Shown here: positions 8,658-18,600 of the stretch, piece by piece
Position numbering within the stretch: position 1 is the first letter of the stretch
Layout: the number at the start of each line of letters is the position of its first letter
DNA from: Bacteroidales bacterium
GTDB taxonomy: Bacteria > Bacteroidota > Bacteroidia > Bacteroidales > TTA-H9
Assembly (NCBI GenBank): GCA_030656615.1
Contig: JAUSOY010000022.1
Coordinates: forward strand, 1-64,000
Direction: 5' to 3'
DNA: 64,000 nt
Position numbers and translations under genes: made by a program
The notes under the pieces: generated by a model
What the model saw: the letters and a program-made list of their open reading frames with translations, nothing else
What the model was told of the DNA's origin: nothing
The model's database searches: none

Positions 8658-9638
8658 ATGGGCAATACCGACATTTTTAACAATCTTTCGGAAGATGCTT
8701 TTAATGAGCAGGCTTTGAGTATGTACTTTTTTCAGCGTGAGAATAATCCGGTCTACCGGCAGTTTATTCATGCTTTAAACAGAGCATCCTTTAATCCAAT
8801 GCATTATTCAGAAATTCCTTTTTTACCGGTCGAATTTTTTAAAACACATCGTGTGGCCAGCGGTGATTTTAAAGAAGAAGAGGTTTTCAGCAGCAGCGGA
8901 ACCACTGGAAGCATCGTTTCACAGCATTTTGTGCGCGATGTGGAGGTTTATCATCAAAGCTATCGTGAAGCATTTCGCTGGTTTTACGGTGATGTGTACG
9001 AATGGGTTATTTTAGCGCTTTTACCATCCTATCTCGAACGCGAAGGCTCATCACTCGTGATGATGGCCGAAGGCCTGATTAAGGACAGCAAAAATAAGCT
9101 GAGCGGGTTTTTTCTGAATGATATTCCCGCCTTACTTCGCAATCTTAAAATGGCTCAACAGCAAAAAGATAAAAAAATATTATTGCTGGGCGTTTCTTTC
9201 GCCTTATTTGAATTAGCCGAAAAGCACCATCCAAATCTCAAGGGAGTTACCGTAATGGAAACTGGTGGTATGAAAGGAAGGCGACAGGAGCTAATCCGTG
9301 AAGAGTTGCACAGAATACTGTGTGAAGGCTTTGGCGTTTCTGAAATTCATTCTGAATATGGTATGACTGAATTATTATCGCAGGCATATTCATCCGGAAA
9401 GGGGATTTACCGCTGCCCGCCATGGTTAAAGGTCGTAATTACGGAGACAGAAGATCCCTTTTCAATGGCTCCAAAAGGCAAAAGTGGATTAATAAATCTG
9501 ATTGATCTGGCTAATATTCATTCCTGTGGCTTTATTGCTACCCGTGATTTGGGTCGCCAGCATGCTGATGGAAGTTTTGAAGTACTTGGCCGCTTCGATC
9601 ATAGTGATGTAAGGGGATGCAATCTGATGGTAGGATAG
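8658..9638 (+). CDS. LuxE/PaaK-type acyl-activating enzyme
   Basis: The 326-residue protein resembles LuxE acyl-protein synthetases and the N-terminal half of PaaK-like adenylating enzymes. The adenylate-forming SSSGTTGS is at about residue 79, GVSFALFEL and METGGMKGRR lie in the middle, HSEYGMTELLSQ matches the acyl/AMP-binding region, and ATRDLGR lies near the end. It probably activates a carboxylic acid as an acyl-adenylate, but the substrate is unknown. No luxCD partners occur. Another ATG at 8628 would add ten residues; the later ATG lies just after a TACTTTTG element (8645-8652) and is preferred. A link to the preceding hutH is inference only. Confidence 0.75.
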   Translation: MGNTDIFNNLSEDAFNEQALSMYFFQRENNPVYRQFIHALNRASFNPMHYSEIPFLPVEFFKTHRVASGDFKEEEVFSSSGTTGSIVSQHFVRDVEVYHQSYREAFRWFYGDVYEWVILALLPSYLEREGSSLVMMAEGLIKDSKNKLSGFFLNDIPALLRNLKMAQQQKDKKILLLGVSFALFELAEKHHPNLKGVTVMETGGMKGRRQELIREELHRILCEGFGVSEIHSEYGMTELLSQAYSSGKGIYRCPPWLKVVITETEDPFSMAPKGKSGLINLIDLANIHSCGFIATRDLGRQHADGSFEVLGRFDHSDVRGCNLMVG

Positions 9639-9912
9639 AAATTTTAGTCTCTCCCTTATATGTAATTGTTTGAAGGAAAAAGCCGAATAATTATCAATGT
9701 AACCAACGAAATTCCTAAGAAACGAGATAAATGAAATTTATGGTTGGCGAGAAGAGATGATTTATATAAAACAAATTCTGGCTTTTAACTTTGTTGTTTT
9801 GGTAGTCAGTAAACGGGTAAAGCAAAAAATAAAATGTGGCAAGAATCAAAGTCATGAGTCAATGTGTGTAAATCAGATTTATACTGATCAAATTATCAAC
9901 CATTAAATACAA
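9639..9912. other. Gene-free spacer
   Basis: This AT-rich stretch separates the convergent LuxE-like and TPR genes. I see no ORF with a plausible start, no tRNA-like fold and no repeat. It ends at the terminator hairpin at 9913. Confidence 0.6.
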
Positions 9913-9949
9913 AAAAAGGCTCCGGAGTGAAAAACTCCGAAACCTTTTT
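9913..9949. terminator. Bidirectional terminator
   Basis: AAAAAGG (9913-9919) pairs with CCTTTTT (9943-9949), and CGGAGT (9923-9928) pairs with ACTCCG (9934-9939), with a small internal loop between. The A and T tracts suit termination in both directions, mainly for the minus-strand TPR gene. Confidence 0.75.
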
Positions 9950-9966
9950 ACCATATGAAAAAACAA

Positions 9967-10938
9967 CTATTTACATTTTAATACTTGCTCGATCTGGTAC
10001 TTTGCAGCCGCAGCATTAGGTCCAGCAGCAACCTTTTTATAGGCTATACATGCATTATCTGCATCCGCTTTGCCTTCGTATGCTTTACCCAGTTCAAAAT
10101 ATATTTTATTCTTGTCTTTTTGTTCCAGTTCTATTGCTTTATTAGCCATTTCTATCGCTTTATCATAGTTTTTAAGCATGTTGGCAGCAATGGTATAATA
10201 GTAATTGGCGTCGGCTGAATTGTCTCCATAAGTGAAAGCTTTATCAAGTAAACCGATGGCTTTTTCGGCCTGTGAAGCCTGTAAAGCTTTTGCACCCGCA
10301 ATGACGAATTCCTTTTGAATGACGCCCATGGACTTTTGCACAAATTTATCATCATTGTTATTAAGGGCTATGAGTTTTTCGGCCGTAGCACCTAGATTAT
10401 CAAAATCGTCCTGTTCTTTATAAACAAGTGTTAAACCTAAAAGAGCTTTGGTTTGCGAAGGATCTAGTTCGAGTGCCGCGTTAAAATTATCGAGTGCCGA
10501 TGTTAAATCTTTGGTTTTCAGAAAATCATTGCCAACGGCAAAATAAAATTGAGCCGTAACATCGGTAGCCTTAGCAGCGAGGTCCATATCGTTATATTTT
10601 TTAGCAGCTTCAATGGTCGCTAGTCCAGCTTTTACAGCACCACTTAAATCTTTAGCAGAATATAAAGCGATGGTGTTTTTGTAGTAAAGAGCCGGAACCT
10701 GAGCCATCGACTGGGCTTTAAGGTCGTTGGCTTCATCACCTACTTTATCACAAACTTCGATGCATGTTTCGAAAGCCTTAATGGCTCCCGTAACATCGGT
10801 ATCTATGAGTTGAACAGCATTGTTAAAAGCAGTACCAGCGTCGTCGATGGTTTGTGCTTGCGTAACAACCGGAATTGTCATACTCATCAGAGCTCCGGCA
10901 AGGATTGTTAATAGTAGTTTCGGGGTTTTAATCATCAT
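9967..10938 (-). CDS. Secreted tetratricopeptide-repeat protein
   Basis: The 323-residue protein has a signal peptide (about residues 1-28, ending TQAQ). Helical repeats with TPR character follow: IKAFETCIEVC, SALDNFNAALELDPSQTKALLGL, IEMANKAIELEQKDKNK and ACIAYKKVA. It is probably a periplasmic or surface scaffold; no catalytic domain is seen. It has its own well-formed promoter upstream and a terminator downstream, so it is monocistronic. Such proteins are common in Bacteroidota and function cannot be specified. Confidence 0.75.
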   Translation of the reverse strand: MMIKTPKLLLTILAGALMSMTIPVVTQAQTIDDAGTAFNNAVQLIDTDVTGAIKAFETCIEVCDKVGDEANDLKAQSMAQVPALYYKNTIALYSAKDLSGAVKAGLATIEAAKKYNDMDLAAKATDVTAQFYFAVGNDFLKTKDLTSALDNFNAALELDPSQTKALLGLTLVYKEQDDFDNLGATAEKLIALNNNDDKFVQKSMGVIQKEFVIAGAKALQASQAEKAIGLLDKAFTYGDNSADANYYYTIAANMLKNYDKAIEMANKAIELEQKDKNKIYFELGKAYEGKADADNACIAYKKVAAGPNAAAAKYQIEQVLKCK

Positions 10939-10979
10939 TATTATTTATTATTTGTTGATTTGGTTCAGATTGGGAAACG

Positions 10980-11009
10980 CAAAAATAAAAAAATAGAGTT
11001 TTTATCCAA
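10980..11009 (-). promoter_or_regulatory. Promoter of the TPR gene
   Basis: On the minus strand, TTG (11009-11007), 19 bases, then TATTTTTG (10987-10980), a close match to the Bacteroidota housekeeping consensus. The start codon is 42 bases further on. Confidence 0.65.
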
Positions 11010-11047
11010 TCGTATCCATAATTATGCCATTTTTAGCCTTTAATAAC

Positions 11048-11084
11048 AAATACGGCTATAAAATGTTGATTTATAGCCGTATTT
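11048..11084. terminator. Terminator of the ECF sigma operon
   Basis: A perfect 15-base stem (AAATACGGCTATAAA with its complement) closes a seven-base loop. It lies just past the end of the CpxP-like gene. On the minus strand it is followed by a moderately T-rich tract. Confidence 0.75.
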
Positions 11085-11122
11085 TTATGTTAATGCGTAC
11101 AAAAAGAAAATCGTAATAAATT

Positions 11123-11644
11123 TTATTTTTGTCCACCACGGTAGCGGTGGCGATGCTTTTTCCCCTGCCCGGTACCATTTGATGTGTCTGTTTTTAATAT
11201 TTTTTCATAGACTTCTTTAAGTTTTTCTTTTTGCCCGGGCTTACATTGTTTTTTTATTTCAAGAAGGTTTTGATAGACTTCTTTCCTGATTTTTGCCTGA
11301 ATTTGCCCGTACTGATCTGCCAAATCGGAAAGAATGGCAGTATCAGACGACTCTTTACTTAATTCTTTTTTAGTCAGAGCAAGATTTGTATTAAGCTGTT
11401 CGCGAATAAGCGTTGTATTCGTAAGCATATTCTCCCTCAGCATCAGCAGGCTTTCTTTCTGTGAACTATCGGCTCCCAGCGTTTTCAGAAGCATTCCATA
11501 GCCGGGTTGATAGGAGGTTTCATTAGCTGTAATTGCCTTTTCATTACCGATATGCTGCAGTAAAATAATCAGGCTGGTGATATTGGCAGCAATAAGAAAA
11601 ACCAATACCATCCAAAGAATTTTGTGTTGTTTGAAATAGTCCAT
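11123..11644 (-). CDS. CpxP/Spy-like periplasmic protein with one membrane anchor
   Basis: Starting at MDYFKQHK (11644) gives 173 residues: a membrane segment (about 9-28), then a long charged helical region of the periplasmic heavy-metal-sensor/CpxP type (QKESLLMLRENMLTNTTLIREQL, KIRKEVYQNLLEIKKQCKPGQKEKL). The tail, GQGKKHRHRYRGGQK, is basic and His-rich. The 19 extra residues of the longer frame overlap the anti-sigma gene and look artificial. It is last in the operon with the ECF sigma and anti-sigma genes. A role in sensing metal or envelope damage is inferred from family and context. Confidence 0.7.
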   Translation of the reverse strand: MDYFKQHKILWMVLVFLIAANITSLIILLQHIGNEKAITANETSYQPGYGMLLKTLGADSSQKESLLMLRENMLTNTTLIREQLNTNLALTKKELSKESSDTAILSDLADQYGQIQAKIRKEVYQNLLEIKKQCKPGQKEKLKEVYEKILKTDTSNGTGQGKKHRHRYRGGQK

Positions 11645-11654
11645 GAGCTGGTAA

Positions 11655-12098
11655 TTAGGGAGTAAAAAAGAGTTCAGACAAATCGGATTCCTGACCATCA
11701 ATAAGGAATTCTGAAGCCAGGCTGGCCTCAGATACCGTTGGAATTTGTTTTTGTAGAGAAGAATAATTCACTAATAGGGCAGAAAGAGAACCGGCAATAA
11801 GGGCCAGCGATAGGATAGCAGCCATCGACCATTGTCGGGGATTAGAATACCGCCAGGTAGAAAACCAAAGTGTTTTAGGATTATTATTTCTTTGAAAAAC
11901 GCCCATGGCATAGTCTTTCTTAAGACTCTGGTCGGGAATGGTCTTAAGGTCATTTATTTCGGTAATCAGCAAATTGTAATATTTTATGCAGATATTACAC
12001 GATTTGGTATGTTCAGAAATACCAGAGGCCGGAATATTCTTCTGCAATAATTCTGACAAAATATATTGCTGATTTTTATGGCAATCGTTTTCTTTCAT
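11655..12098 (-). CDS. Zinc-finger anti-sigma factor
   Basis: The 147-residue protein has the anti-sigma zinc motif HTKSCNIC (His-x3-Cys-x2-Cys, about residues 29-36), one membrane segment at about 92-110 (AAILSLALIAGSLSALLV), and a short periplasmic tail. Such proteins bind and silence their partner ECF sigma factor at the inner membrane. Its ATG overlaps the sigma stop codon by four bases, so the two are translationally coupled. The tail ends ESDLSELFFTP. Confidence 0.8.
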   Translation of the reverse strand: MKENDCHKNQQYILSELLQKNIPASGISEHTKSCNICIKYYNLLITEINDLKTIPDQSLKKDYAMGVFQRNNNPKTLWFSTWRYSNPRQWSMAAILSLALIAGSLSALLVNYSSLQKQIPTVSEASLASEFLIDGQESDLSELFFTP

Positions 12099-12676
12099 AT
12101 TTCACGTCCTTGATAAATGGGTCTTAGTTTTCTTTGAAGGTTTTTTCTGGCCCGGTGAAGCAGAGCTTCTGTTGCCGATAGCGAAGTTTCGAGTATTTCT
12201 GCCACTTCATGAGCCGGAAGGTCTTCTATTTTATGAAGAATAAATGCCACTCGTTGACTTTCGGGTAGTTCAGAGAGTGCTTTTTTTAATTGATTTTGCA
12301 TTTCCTTTCTACAAAGATCATCATCCGTCTTTGTTAAAGATGGAATTTGATGATCGTTACGGTAGGATGTAAAAATCATCATCATGGCTTTCCTTTTTTC
12401 TTTATTTGCATGATTTATCCCTTTGCTTAAGGCGATACGGTATATCCATGTTTTTAATGAGGACTTAAAGCGGAAATTCGACAGGTTTTTGTAGATACTT
12501 ATAAAAACTTCCTGAGTAATGTCTTCGGCTTCTTCGGCTGAATGGGTAAACTGAAGACTTACCCGAAGGATCAAAGCCTGATACGTTTCTACAAGTTTTC
12601 TGAATTCTTTTTCATTTCCTTCAAGAATCCTCCCGACAAGGTCTTTTTCATGATGAAAATTTGGTGTTTCGCTCAT
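12095..12676 (-). CDS. ECF RNA polymerase sigma factor
   Basis: The 193-residue protein has region 2 (FTHSAEEAEDITQEVFISIYKNL, KTWIYRIA) and region 4 (ALSELPESQRVAFILHKIEDLPAHEVAEILETS), the usual two-domain ECF layout. It directs RNA polymerase to a stress or envelope regulon when released by the overlapping anti-sigma factor. It begins 86 bases downstream of the small calcium-loop protein gene and is likely in the same transcript. Confidence 0.93.
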   Translation of the reverse strand: MSETPNFHHEKDLVGRILEGNEKEFRKLVETYQALILRVSLQFTHSAEEAEDITQEVFISIYKNLSNFRFKSSLKTWIYRIALSKGINHANKEKRKAMMMIFTSYRNDHQIPSLTKTDDDLCRKEMQNQLKKALSELPESQRVAFILHKIEDLPAHEVAEILETSLSATEALLHRARKNLQRKLRPIYQGREI

Positions 12677-12762
12677 CTGTTGGAAATCATTTGCCGGAAA
12701 GATTCGTAAAGTCTATGGTTGTTACTGAAGGAATAAAATTAATACATTAATGCTGTAATGCA

Positions 12763-13113
12763 TTACTTTGTTTTCAGTGTATCGGTTTGATTCCATCCAT
12801 GACGGTGCCGAAATCCTTGTCCGCACCTTTTGCCTTTACCATTGGGTCTGTTTCCATTTTTAAAGGTTGTGGCATTATCACAAATGCCATCAGCATTGGC
12901 ATCAACAAAATTTCTTCCGTTCCGGGTTCCCTGTGCATTGCGGATTTGATAGTTATCGCAAACCCCGTCTTTATCGTTATCGATAAAAGTACCCGGTTTT
13001 ACATTTTGGGAGTTTTCTGTCTGGGTATTCGCTTTTTTTGTGGTTTGGGCCTGTGCCATCGTTCCGAAGGTAAATGCCAATACTAGACCTGAGATTAATA
13101 ACAAATGTTTCAT
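12763..13113 (-). CDS. Small secreted protein with two calcium-loop repeats and His-rich tail
   Basis: The 116-residue protein has a signal peptide (to about residue 23, MAQAQ). Two Asp-rich loops of thrombospondin type 3/EF-hand character follow: DNDKDGVCD (45-53) and DANADGICD (71-79), each with one Cys. The tail KGKRCGQGFRHRHGW is basic and His-rich, much like the end of the CpxP-like protein two genes downstream. It heads the ECF sigma operon. It may bind Ca2+ or another metal in the periplasm and feed the sigma/anti-sigma switch; that role is inference. Confidence 0.65.
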   Translation of the reverse strand: MKHLLLISGLVLAFTFGTMAQAQTTKKANTQTENSQNVKPGTFIDNDKDGVCDNYQIRNAQGTRNGRNFVDANADGICDNATTFKNGNRPNGKGKRCGQGFRHRHGWNQTDTLKTK

Positions 13114-13189
13114 AAAAAGTGATTTTAATTTTGTGATTTATAAGATTAGACAGGCTTTTTTTGAAATACTTGTGGTAGGAAGCAAAAAA

Positions 13190-13212
13190 AACGCCCGGAA
13201 AAACCGGGCGTT
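13190..13212 (-). terminator. Terminator of the Omp28-like T9SS gene
   Basis: Stem AACGCCCGG / CCGGGCGTT with a five-base loop. The minus strand then runs into a T tract (complement of 13184-13190), a standard intrinsic terminator 12 bases past the stop codon. Confidence 0.85.
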
Positions 13213-13224
13213 CTATTTCTTGGT

Positions 13225-15543
13225 CTATTTTACAATTAATCGGAAGGTTTTAACGCCTTTATCCGTGGTGAGTCTTAATTGATAGATTCCGTGATTTATG
13301 TCGTTGATATCCAGTTTAGTATTTTTGTTTATCTGAATATTTCCGAAATTATTGACGATTTTTCCGAGTCCATCAATCAGGCAAACGTCACTTATAAAGT
13401 TTGTTTCTGATTTAATAACGAAATAACCCGAGGCGGGATTCGGATAAATAATACAACCATCACTTGGCAATTCAGGCATTCCAACAGTGTTGAAAACGTT
13501 AACCTGTATGCTTTCAGAATACACACTTGCTCCGCAATCATTAACTGCTTTTGCTTTTAGGCTGATGTTGCCCAGATAAATTGCATCCCAGGTTATGGTA
13601 GCATTTGTTCCGTTGTTAACCAGCGAGCCAGCAGATGCAGGTGTAAGTTCCCAGTCGTAGGATGCTGCTGTAGCCACACTTCCAATGGAGTAGGTGGTAG
13701 AAGGTGTGGATAAGCTGTAAATTGTGACAGGGCCAGCTGGTTGTGTTGGAGCGGCAGGCACGGTTTTTAGTGTAATATTTGCATTTCCCTGCATATTCGA
13801 TTGGCAGGTGTTAGCATTAAGGATGCCGGTAACGGTATATTCACCAGCTGGAGTCTGATTTCCGAAAGATAGGGCTGATCCATTTCCGGGAAGTATGTTT
13901 GTGGTGGCTGTTCCACTCAGGAACAAGGTGTAATTGGTTCCGTTTTCTGAGTTGTCGAGACCGACAGGCAGGCCGGTTTGGCCTTCGCAATAACTACCTC
14001 CACCGGTAACATTGAATACCTGAGGAATGGGATTGATGATGACTGATTTCGATTCGGACCATGTTCCTTCGCAACCACCATTTACTCCTCTTACGCGTAT
14101 AGTTGCAGTTCCTGTGAAGTTATCATCCCAGTAAACTGTTGCCAGAGTCCAGTTCGGATTGATATAGCCCGCATTATAGGGCATTATTTCCCAAATATAA
14201 TCGGTAACATTGGTTGTGCCCGTCGTTGAATATTCTGAGTCCAGAGGGTTTTTACACAAGCTGGAAGGCCCAGTGGGTGCTGTTGGTTGGCCGGGTGCTG
14301 TATTGATATTAACATTGATAGGCAAGGAATAGGTGCTAAATCCACAAGAATTCTGTCCTCTGACGGAAACTTGTGCTGAACCTGTGTAAGTGTCACTCCA
14401 ATTGATTGAACAGGAAGTTCCAGAAGGACTTACAACTCCAGCAGCTGCGGGAGTTAGCAACCATTCATAGGAAGTTGCAGTAGTAGAACCGGTGGTTGTG
14501 TAAGTTGCATTCGGTGGGTTGACACAGAAACCAGCAGTTCCGGTTGGTGTTCCTGGGGCCGTGGGTGACGAATTCACCTGAATATAAGCGGGTTTAATCA
14601 CTTTATTTCCACGCGTTGAATTCCAAGCGGTAAGCGTAACGTCGTGATTCCCTGGAGTAGAGTAAGTTACACTTGGATTTTGAACGCTTGAAGTAGATGG
14701 AGTTCCACCGGGGAATTCCCATTTCCAGTTTGTGGCAGAGGTGCTCTGATCAGTAAAATTCACAGAATTAGGAGCACAAAAGGAAGTGCTGGAAGAAGTG
14801 AAATTGACAGTCAATGGAGTAGGGAGTGCATTGAGCGCTACCTTACTACCTTGTAGAATTTCTTTTGTACTATTATCCTGAACAAAAGCGACTAATTCAC
14901 AATTATTTGTTACCCAGGCCGGGTTTTTATCAAAAGTAAGGTTGATTATCTGCATGTCGCCGCTTGTAAAACTGAGTGGACTACCGGATTGGCTTGGCGC
15001 CATTAACCTCTGTGCATTATGAACATGGGTTTGCCCTTGCCATGGAAAAGCAATATTGCTTTCTGTAAGTGCCAAATGCACTACAAGATTGGTGCCGGTG
15101 TATGCAGCAACCTTTTTAACAGAAAGTGTAACAGTGTAAGTGTTTCCTGTGTTTGTTCCGGCAACGTCAATGGTAAAAGAGGAGTTAATGGCTTTACGCT
15201 GATTGTACATCGGAAGAAATTGTGGATACAGGCTTACGGTATTACTACCACCAACATAGTTTAGCGTGCCATCAAAATAAGAAGTAGGGAATCCAGTGAT
15301 GTTGTAATAACTGATTCGGGCAGCAGAAGCTGCATTGGCGTAACTGTCGCCGCTGTGATATTTAATTACAGCAACATCTTTACCATTTGCAATTAAGTCA
15401 TGGGCACCCATAGCCGCCCCAGGGCAGTATGTACACCATGTTCCTGTACCTATTTCAAGCACCACCATGTTTCTTGCTACTTGTTGAGCAAAAAGTGAAC
15501 TACAGGCTAACAGCCCGATAATAAATAAAAGTCGAAATTTCAT
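13225..15543 (-). CDS. T9SS-exported Omp28/thioredoxin-like multidomain protein
   Basis: The 772-residue protein has a signal peptide (1-20). Its thioredoxin-like Omp28-type domain carries GTGTWCTYCPG (Cys37/Cys40). A PKD domain follows (about 250-325, WKWEFPGGTPSTSSVQNP), then four Ig-like repeats (YEWLLTPAAAG, YIWEIMPYNAG, NVTGGGSYCEG, YDWELTPASAG). The T9SS type A sorting domain is at about 700-772 (IYPNPASGYF ... HGIYQLRL). It is predicted to cross the outer membrane by type IX secretion and be anchored at the surface. The CxxC suggests thiol-disulfide activity, unproven. The neighbouring protease shares the same modules, so the pair probably arose by domain sharing. Confidence 0.85.
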   Translation of the reverse strand: MKFRLLFIIGLLACSSLFAQQVARNMVVLEIGTGTWCTYCPGAAMGAHDLIANGKDVAVIKYHSGDSYANAASAARISYYNITGFPTSYFDGTLNYVGGSNTVSLYPQFLPMYNQRKAINSSFTIDVAGTNTGNTYTVTLSVKKVAAYTGTNLVVHLALTESNIAFPWQGQTHVHNAQRLMAPSQSGSPLSFTSGDMQIINLTFDKNPAWVTNNCELVAFVQDNSTKEILQGSKVALNALPTPLTVNFTSSSTSFCAPNSVNFTDQSTSATNWKWEFPGGTPSTSSVQNPSVTYSTPGNHDVTLTAWNSTRGNKVIKPAYIQVNSSPTAPGTPTGTAGFCVNPPNATYTTTGSTTATSYEWLLTPAAAGVVSPSGTSCSINWSDTYTGSAQVSVRGQNSCGFSTYSLPINVNINTAPGQPTAPTGPSSLCKNPLDSEYSTTGTTNVTDYIWEIMPYNAGYINPNWTLATVYWDDNFTGTATIRVRGVNGGCEGTWSESKSVIINPIPQVFNVTGGGSYCEGQTGLPVGLDNSENGTNYTLFLSGTATTNILPGNGSALSFGNQTPAGEYTVTGILNANTCQSNMQGNANITLKTVPAAPTQPAGPVTIYSLSTPSTTYSIGSVATAASYDWELTPASAGSLVNNGTNATITWDAIYLGNISLKAKAVNDCGASVYSESIQVNVFNTVGMPELPSDGCIIYPNPASGYFVIKSETNFISDVCLIDGLGKIVNNFGNIQINKNTKLDINDINHGIYQLRLTTDKGVKTFRLIVK

Positions 15544-15604
15544 AATTGATTTTTTTTGATTTGTAATTGACTGGCAAAGTTTTGGAACGGCTAAGATAAA
15601 AAAA

Positions 15605-15631
15605 AGAGGGTAAATCAGCGATTTACCCTCT
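15605..15631 (-). terminator. Terminator of the gingipain-like gene
   Basis: A perfect 12-base stem (AGAGGGTAAATC and its complement) closes a three-base loop. On the minus strand it is followed by a run of at least eight T. It lies 21 bases past the gene's stop codon. Confidence 0.88.
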
Positions 15632-15652
15632 CGAAAATGTTATAATAGACGG

Positions 15653-18600
15653 TTATCGGATTATTAAGCGTTGATAATACGACTGATTATCCGATTGCAG
15701 CTGTACGAGATACACTCCTTTATCAAGATTATGCAAATCAAGTAAGAGGTTCAGAGAGCCTTCGGTTGATATTTTCTTGTCAAAAACTAAAGCACCCAGT
15801 GAATTTCTGATTTGAAGTTTAAAAATACCGGCATTTGTTTGAGCAGTAATGGTGATACTTCCATCCGTGGGATTGGGGAAAATATTAAAACCAATATTTG
15901 AAGGCTGAACAATACCAACACTGTTTTCTATTACTACTGCAAAAGCCTCAGAAAGTTCACTTTCTCCGCACTGGTTTATGGCCTTAACTTTTATAGATGC
16001 ATTGCCCATGAAAAGCAAATCCCAGGTTACGGTTGAGGTTAAATTGTTTCCAACGATGTTTCCTGCGGATGGAGGCTCAATACTCCAGCTGTAATTGGCT
16101 GCCGTGAGGGCTCCGGTTGTGGAATATTCGCTGCTTTGAATTTCAGGAATCTGAACCAAAGCGGGTCCTGTAGGTTGGGCCGGAGTTCCTGGTAAAGGCA
16201 TTATCGAAACGGCTGTGGAGCCATTCATACTGCCAACACAACCAGAATAAGTACCAATAACAGAGTAATTTCCAAAATTGCTCTGATTCCCAAAACTAAT
16301 AGCGGAACCGCTGCCCATGATGGTACTTCCGGTAGAAATTCCGTTGAGTTCAAGCGAATAGGTCGTGTTGATTTGTGAGTTTTCAAGGCCAATCTCTATA
16401 CCATTTCCACCGGCACAATAAGAACCGCCACCAGTAACATTATAAGGAGTAGGTAAAGGGTTTATCGTTGTTTGATATGCTGTTGAAAAAGCACTAATTC
16501 CACATTCGTTGGTCGCTTTAACTTTTACTTCGGCCACACCGGAGAACGATGCTGACCATACAACAGTGCCCTGTGTCCAGTTTCCGCTGATTGTGCCGGC
16601 ATTGGATGGGCTAAGTTCCCAGGTATATGATGATGCTCCGGTAACAGTCCCGGTTGTATAATCACTTGTTCCGGTATTCTGACAAATTATAGCCGGACCT
16701 GTGGGAGTTGAAGGTGTAGTAGGAACCGTATTAATTGCCACATTCAGATTAAGAGAGGGAGCACTAACGCCACAGGCGTTGGTGGCCTGTACATTGATGG
16801 TTGCAGTACCTGTAAACGTATTGCTCCAGTCAACGACAGCATTCAAAATATTGGGGGTTAAAACTCCGGCACTGGCAGGTGTCAGTGTCCAGGTATATGA
16901 AGTAGCTCCAGTACTGCCGCTTGTAACATAGTTTCCATTTATGGGATTCAAACATAATGAAGAAGGTCCCGTTGGTGCTGCCGGAGCACTAGGGGTGGTT
17001 GTTACGTTAATATATGAGGCTGTTGAACCATAGCCTGATCCGTAAGAATTGGTAGCGAGTAATGAAACATCATAGGTTCCCAGTGTGCTATATACTACTG
17101 TTGGGTTTTGCAGGTTTGATGTGGCAGGGGTTCCTCCAGGGAAGCTCCAGGACCATGCAGTAGGACTGTTGGTAGAATTGTCTGTATAATTTACGGTGAT
17201 TCCTGTACAAACGTTGGTTTGATTGGCTGTAAAATTAATCACCGGAACAGGACCAGCGGGATTTTGAATCGTAACGTTTGCTTTATACCGACGATAATTC
17301 TGCATGGTTACAGTCACCAATAGGGTTCCTGTGGTTACCTGAGCAGGGATAGTGATATTTACCAGTGATCCGGTTGCCGTAGCTGTTGCCAGAATTTGAT
17401 TGTTTCGGCTAATGCAAATGATAGCACCGGCATTGGCTGTTACTGCAAAAGTGGTTGCACCAATATTAATTGTTGGAGAATGCGATACGGTCAGATTCTG
17501 TGGTACAACGGAGAAAAGTTTTAAAAAGGCATCACCATGCATGTGAAAGAGGTGATAGGTTACTTCTTTATTGCTGGTGTTATATGGCCAGCTTGATTGC
17601 TGCAGAAAATATTTGCCGGCAGCATTTCCGAATGCAGGACATAATCCGCGTGAACCTGGTGTTGAACCGTATGCTGGCATAAAATCAGGCCACATATTAT
17701 CGTACATTCCCCACACATACGTATCGTTAACAAACGAATATGAAACCTCTGAAGCTCCTATTAATGCTAATGCACCCGAATTTTGGCCACCATAGGTATA
17801 ACGATGGAATTTTTCAGTAAAACATTCGCTACCGTAATTATATTTACCCGTCAGACAGTTTATCGACATGATAAAGGTGAGGTCTGTATTGGTTAAACCG
17901 TTAATGTTGGTATTTGTATAATAAGGTTCTCCCCAGCCGGTTTCCATTCCGTGGTCACGGTGTTGAAGCAGGAAGGATCCCTGATTCATGGCATTATTAA
18001 TCATCGTTGCATTACCACCAGCCCAATTCCCCAATGTGGTGGGCGAGGCAGGAATATACCCTAAGCCGGAAGGGCCAAAATAGTTAACAACGGTACTTGT
18101 GTTTGTGGCTGTAGACCAAATTGTACCAGGGGTTCCTGAATAAATTTCATTAATACGGGTGGGTTGTTTTCCGTGGACATTGGCGAAATATCCGCCAATG
18201 GTTTCGGAACAAATCTGAAACCAGCGCTCGGTTTGCCATCCAAGAGCAGTGATGGGTTTGTTATAAAAAACAGGACTGGTGGGTGGGGTTCTTTCGTACT
18301 TAAGTCCTTTAGAAATCATGACCTGAAGCTGTGTGGCGTTATTGGCCGTAATACGGGCCATTACGATATCAGGAAGTTGGTCATTGTTAATATCACCAAA
18401 GATATTATCGGAAACACAGTAGTTATTGTAAATGGGAGAAATAACATTCATGGTAGCATCGGTTCCGTAATCACCAAGTAGTAAACAGGCGGCAGGAGGT
18501 ATGGTCCATGTATTATAGGCTGTTGTCAGATAATTTTTAATTGCTGTGGTTGTATTTCCTCCAACATCTGTCAGTGTTTTAATGATTGTACTGATACCCT

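Noticed and set aside
12787-13086. Plus-strand frames over the calcium-loop gene and similar long antisense frames elsewhere (such as 5845-6369, 33422-33985 and 48115-48618)
   Set aside because: Each is fully opposite a gene with recognised motifs or a signal peptide, and the shadow products show no family features.
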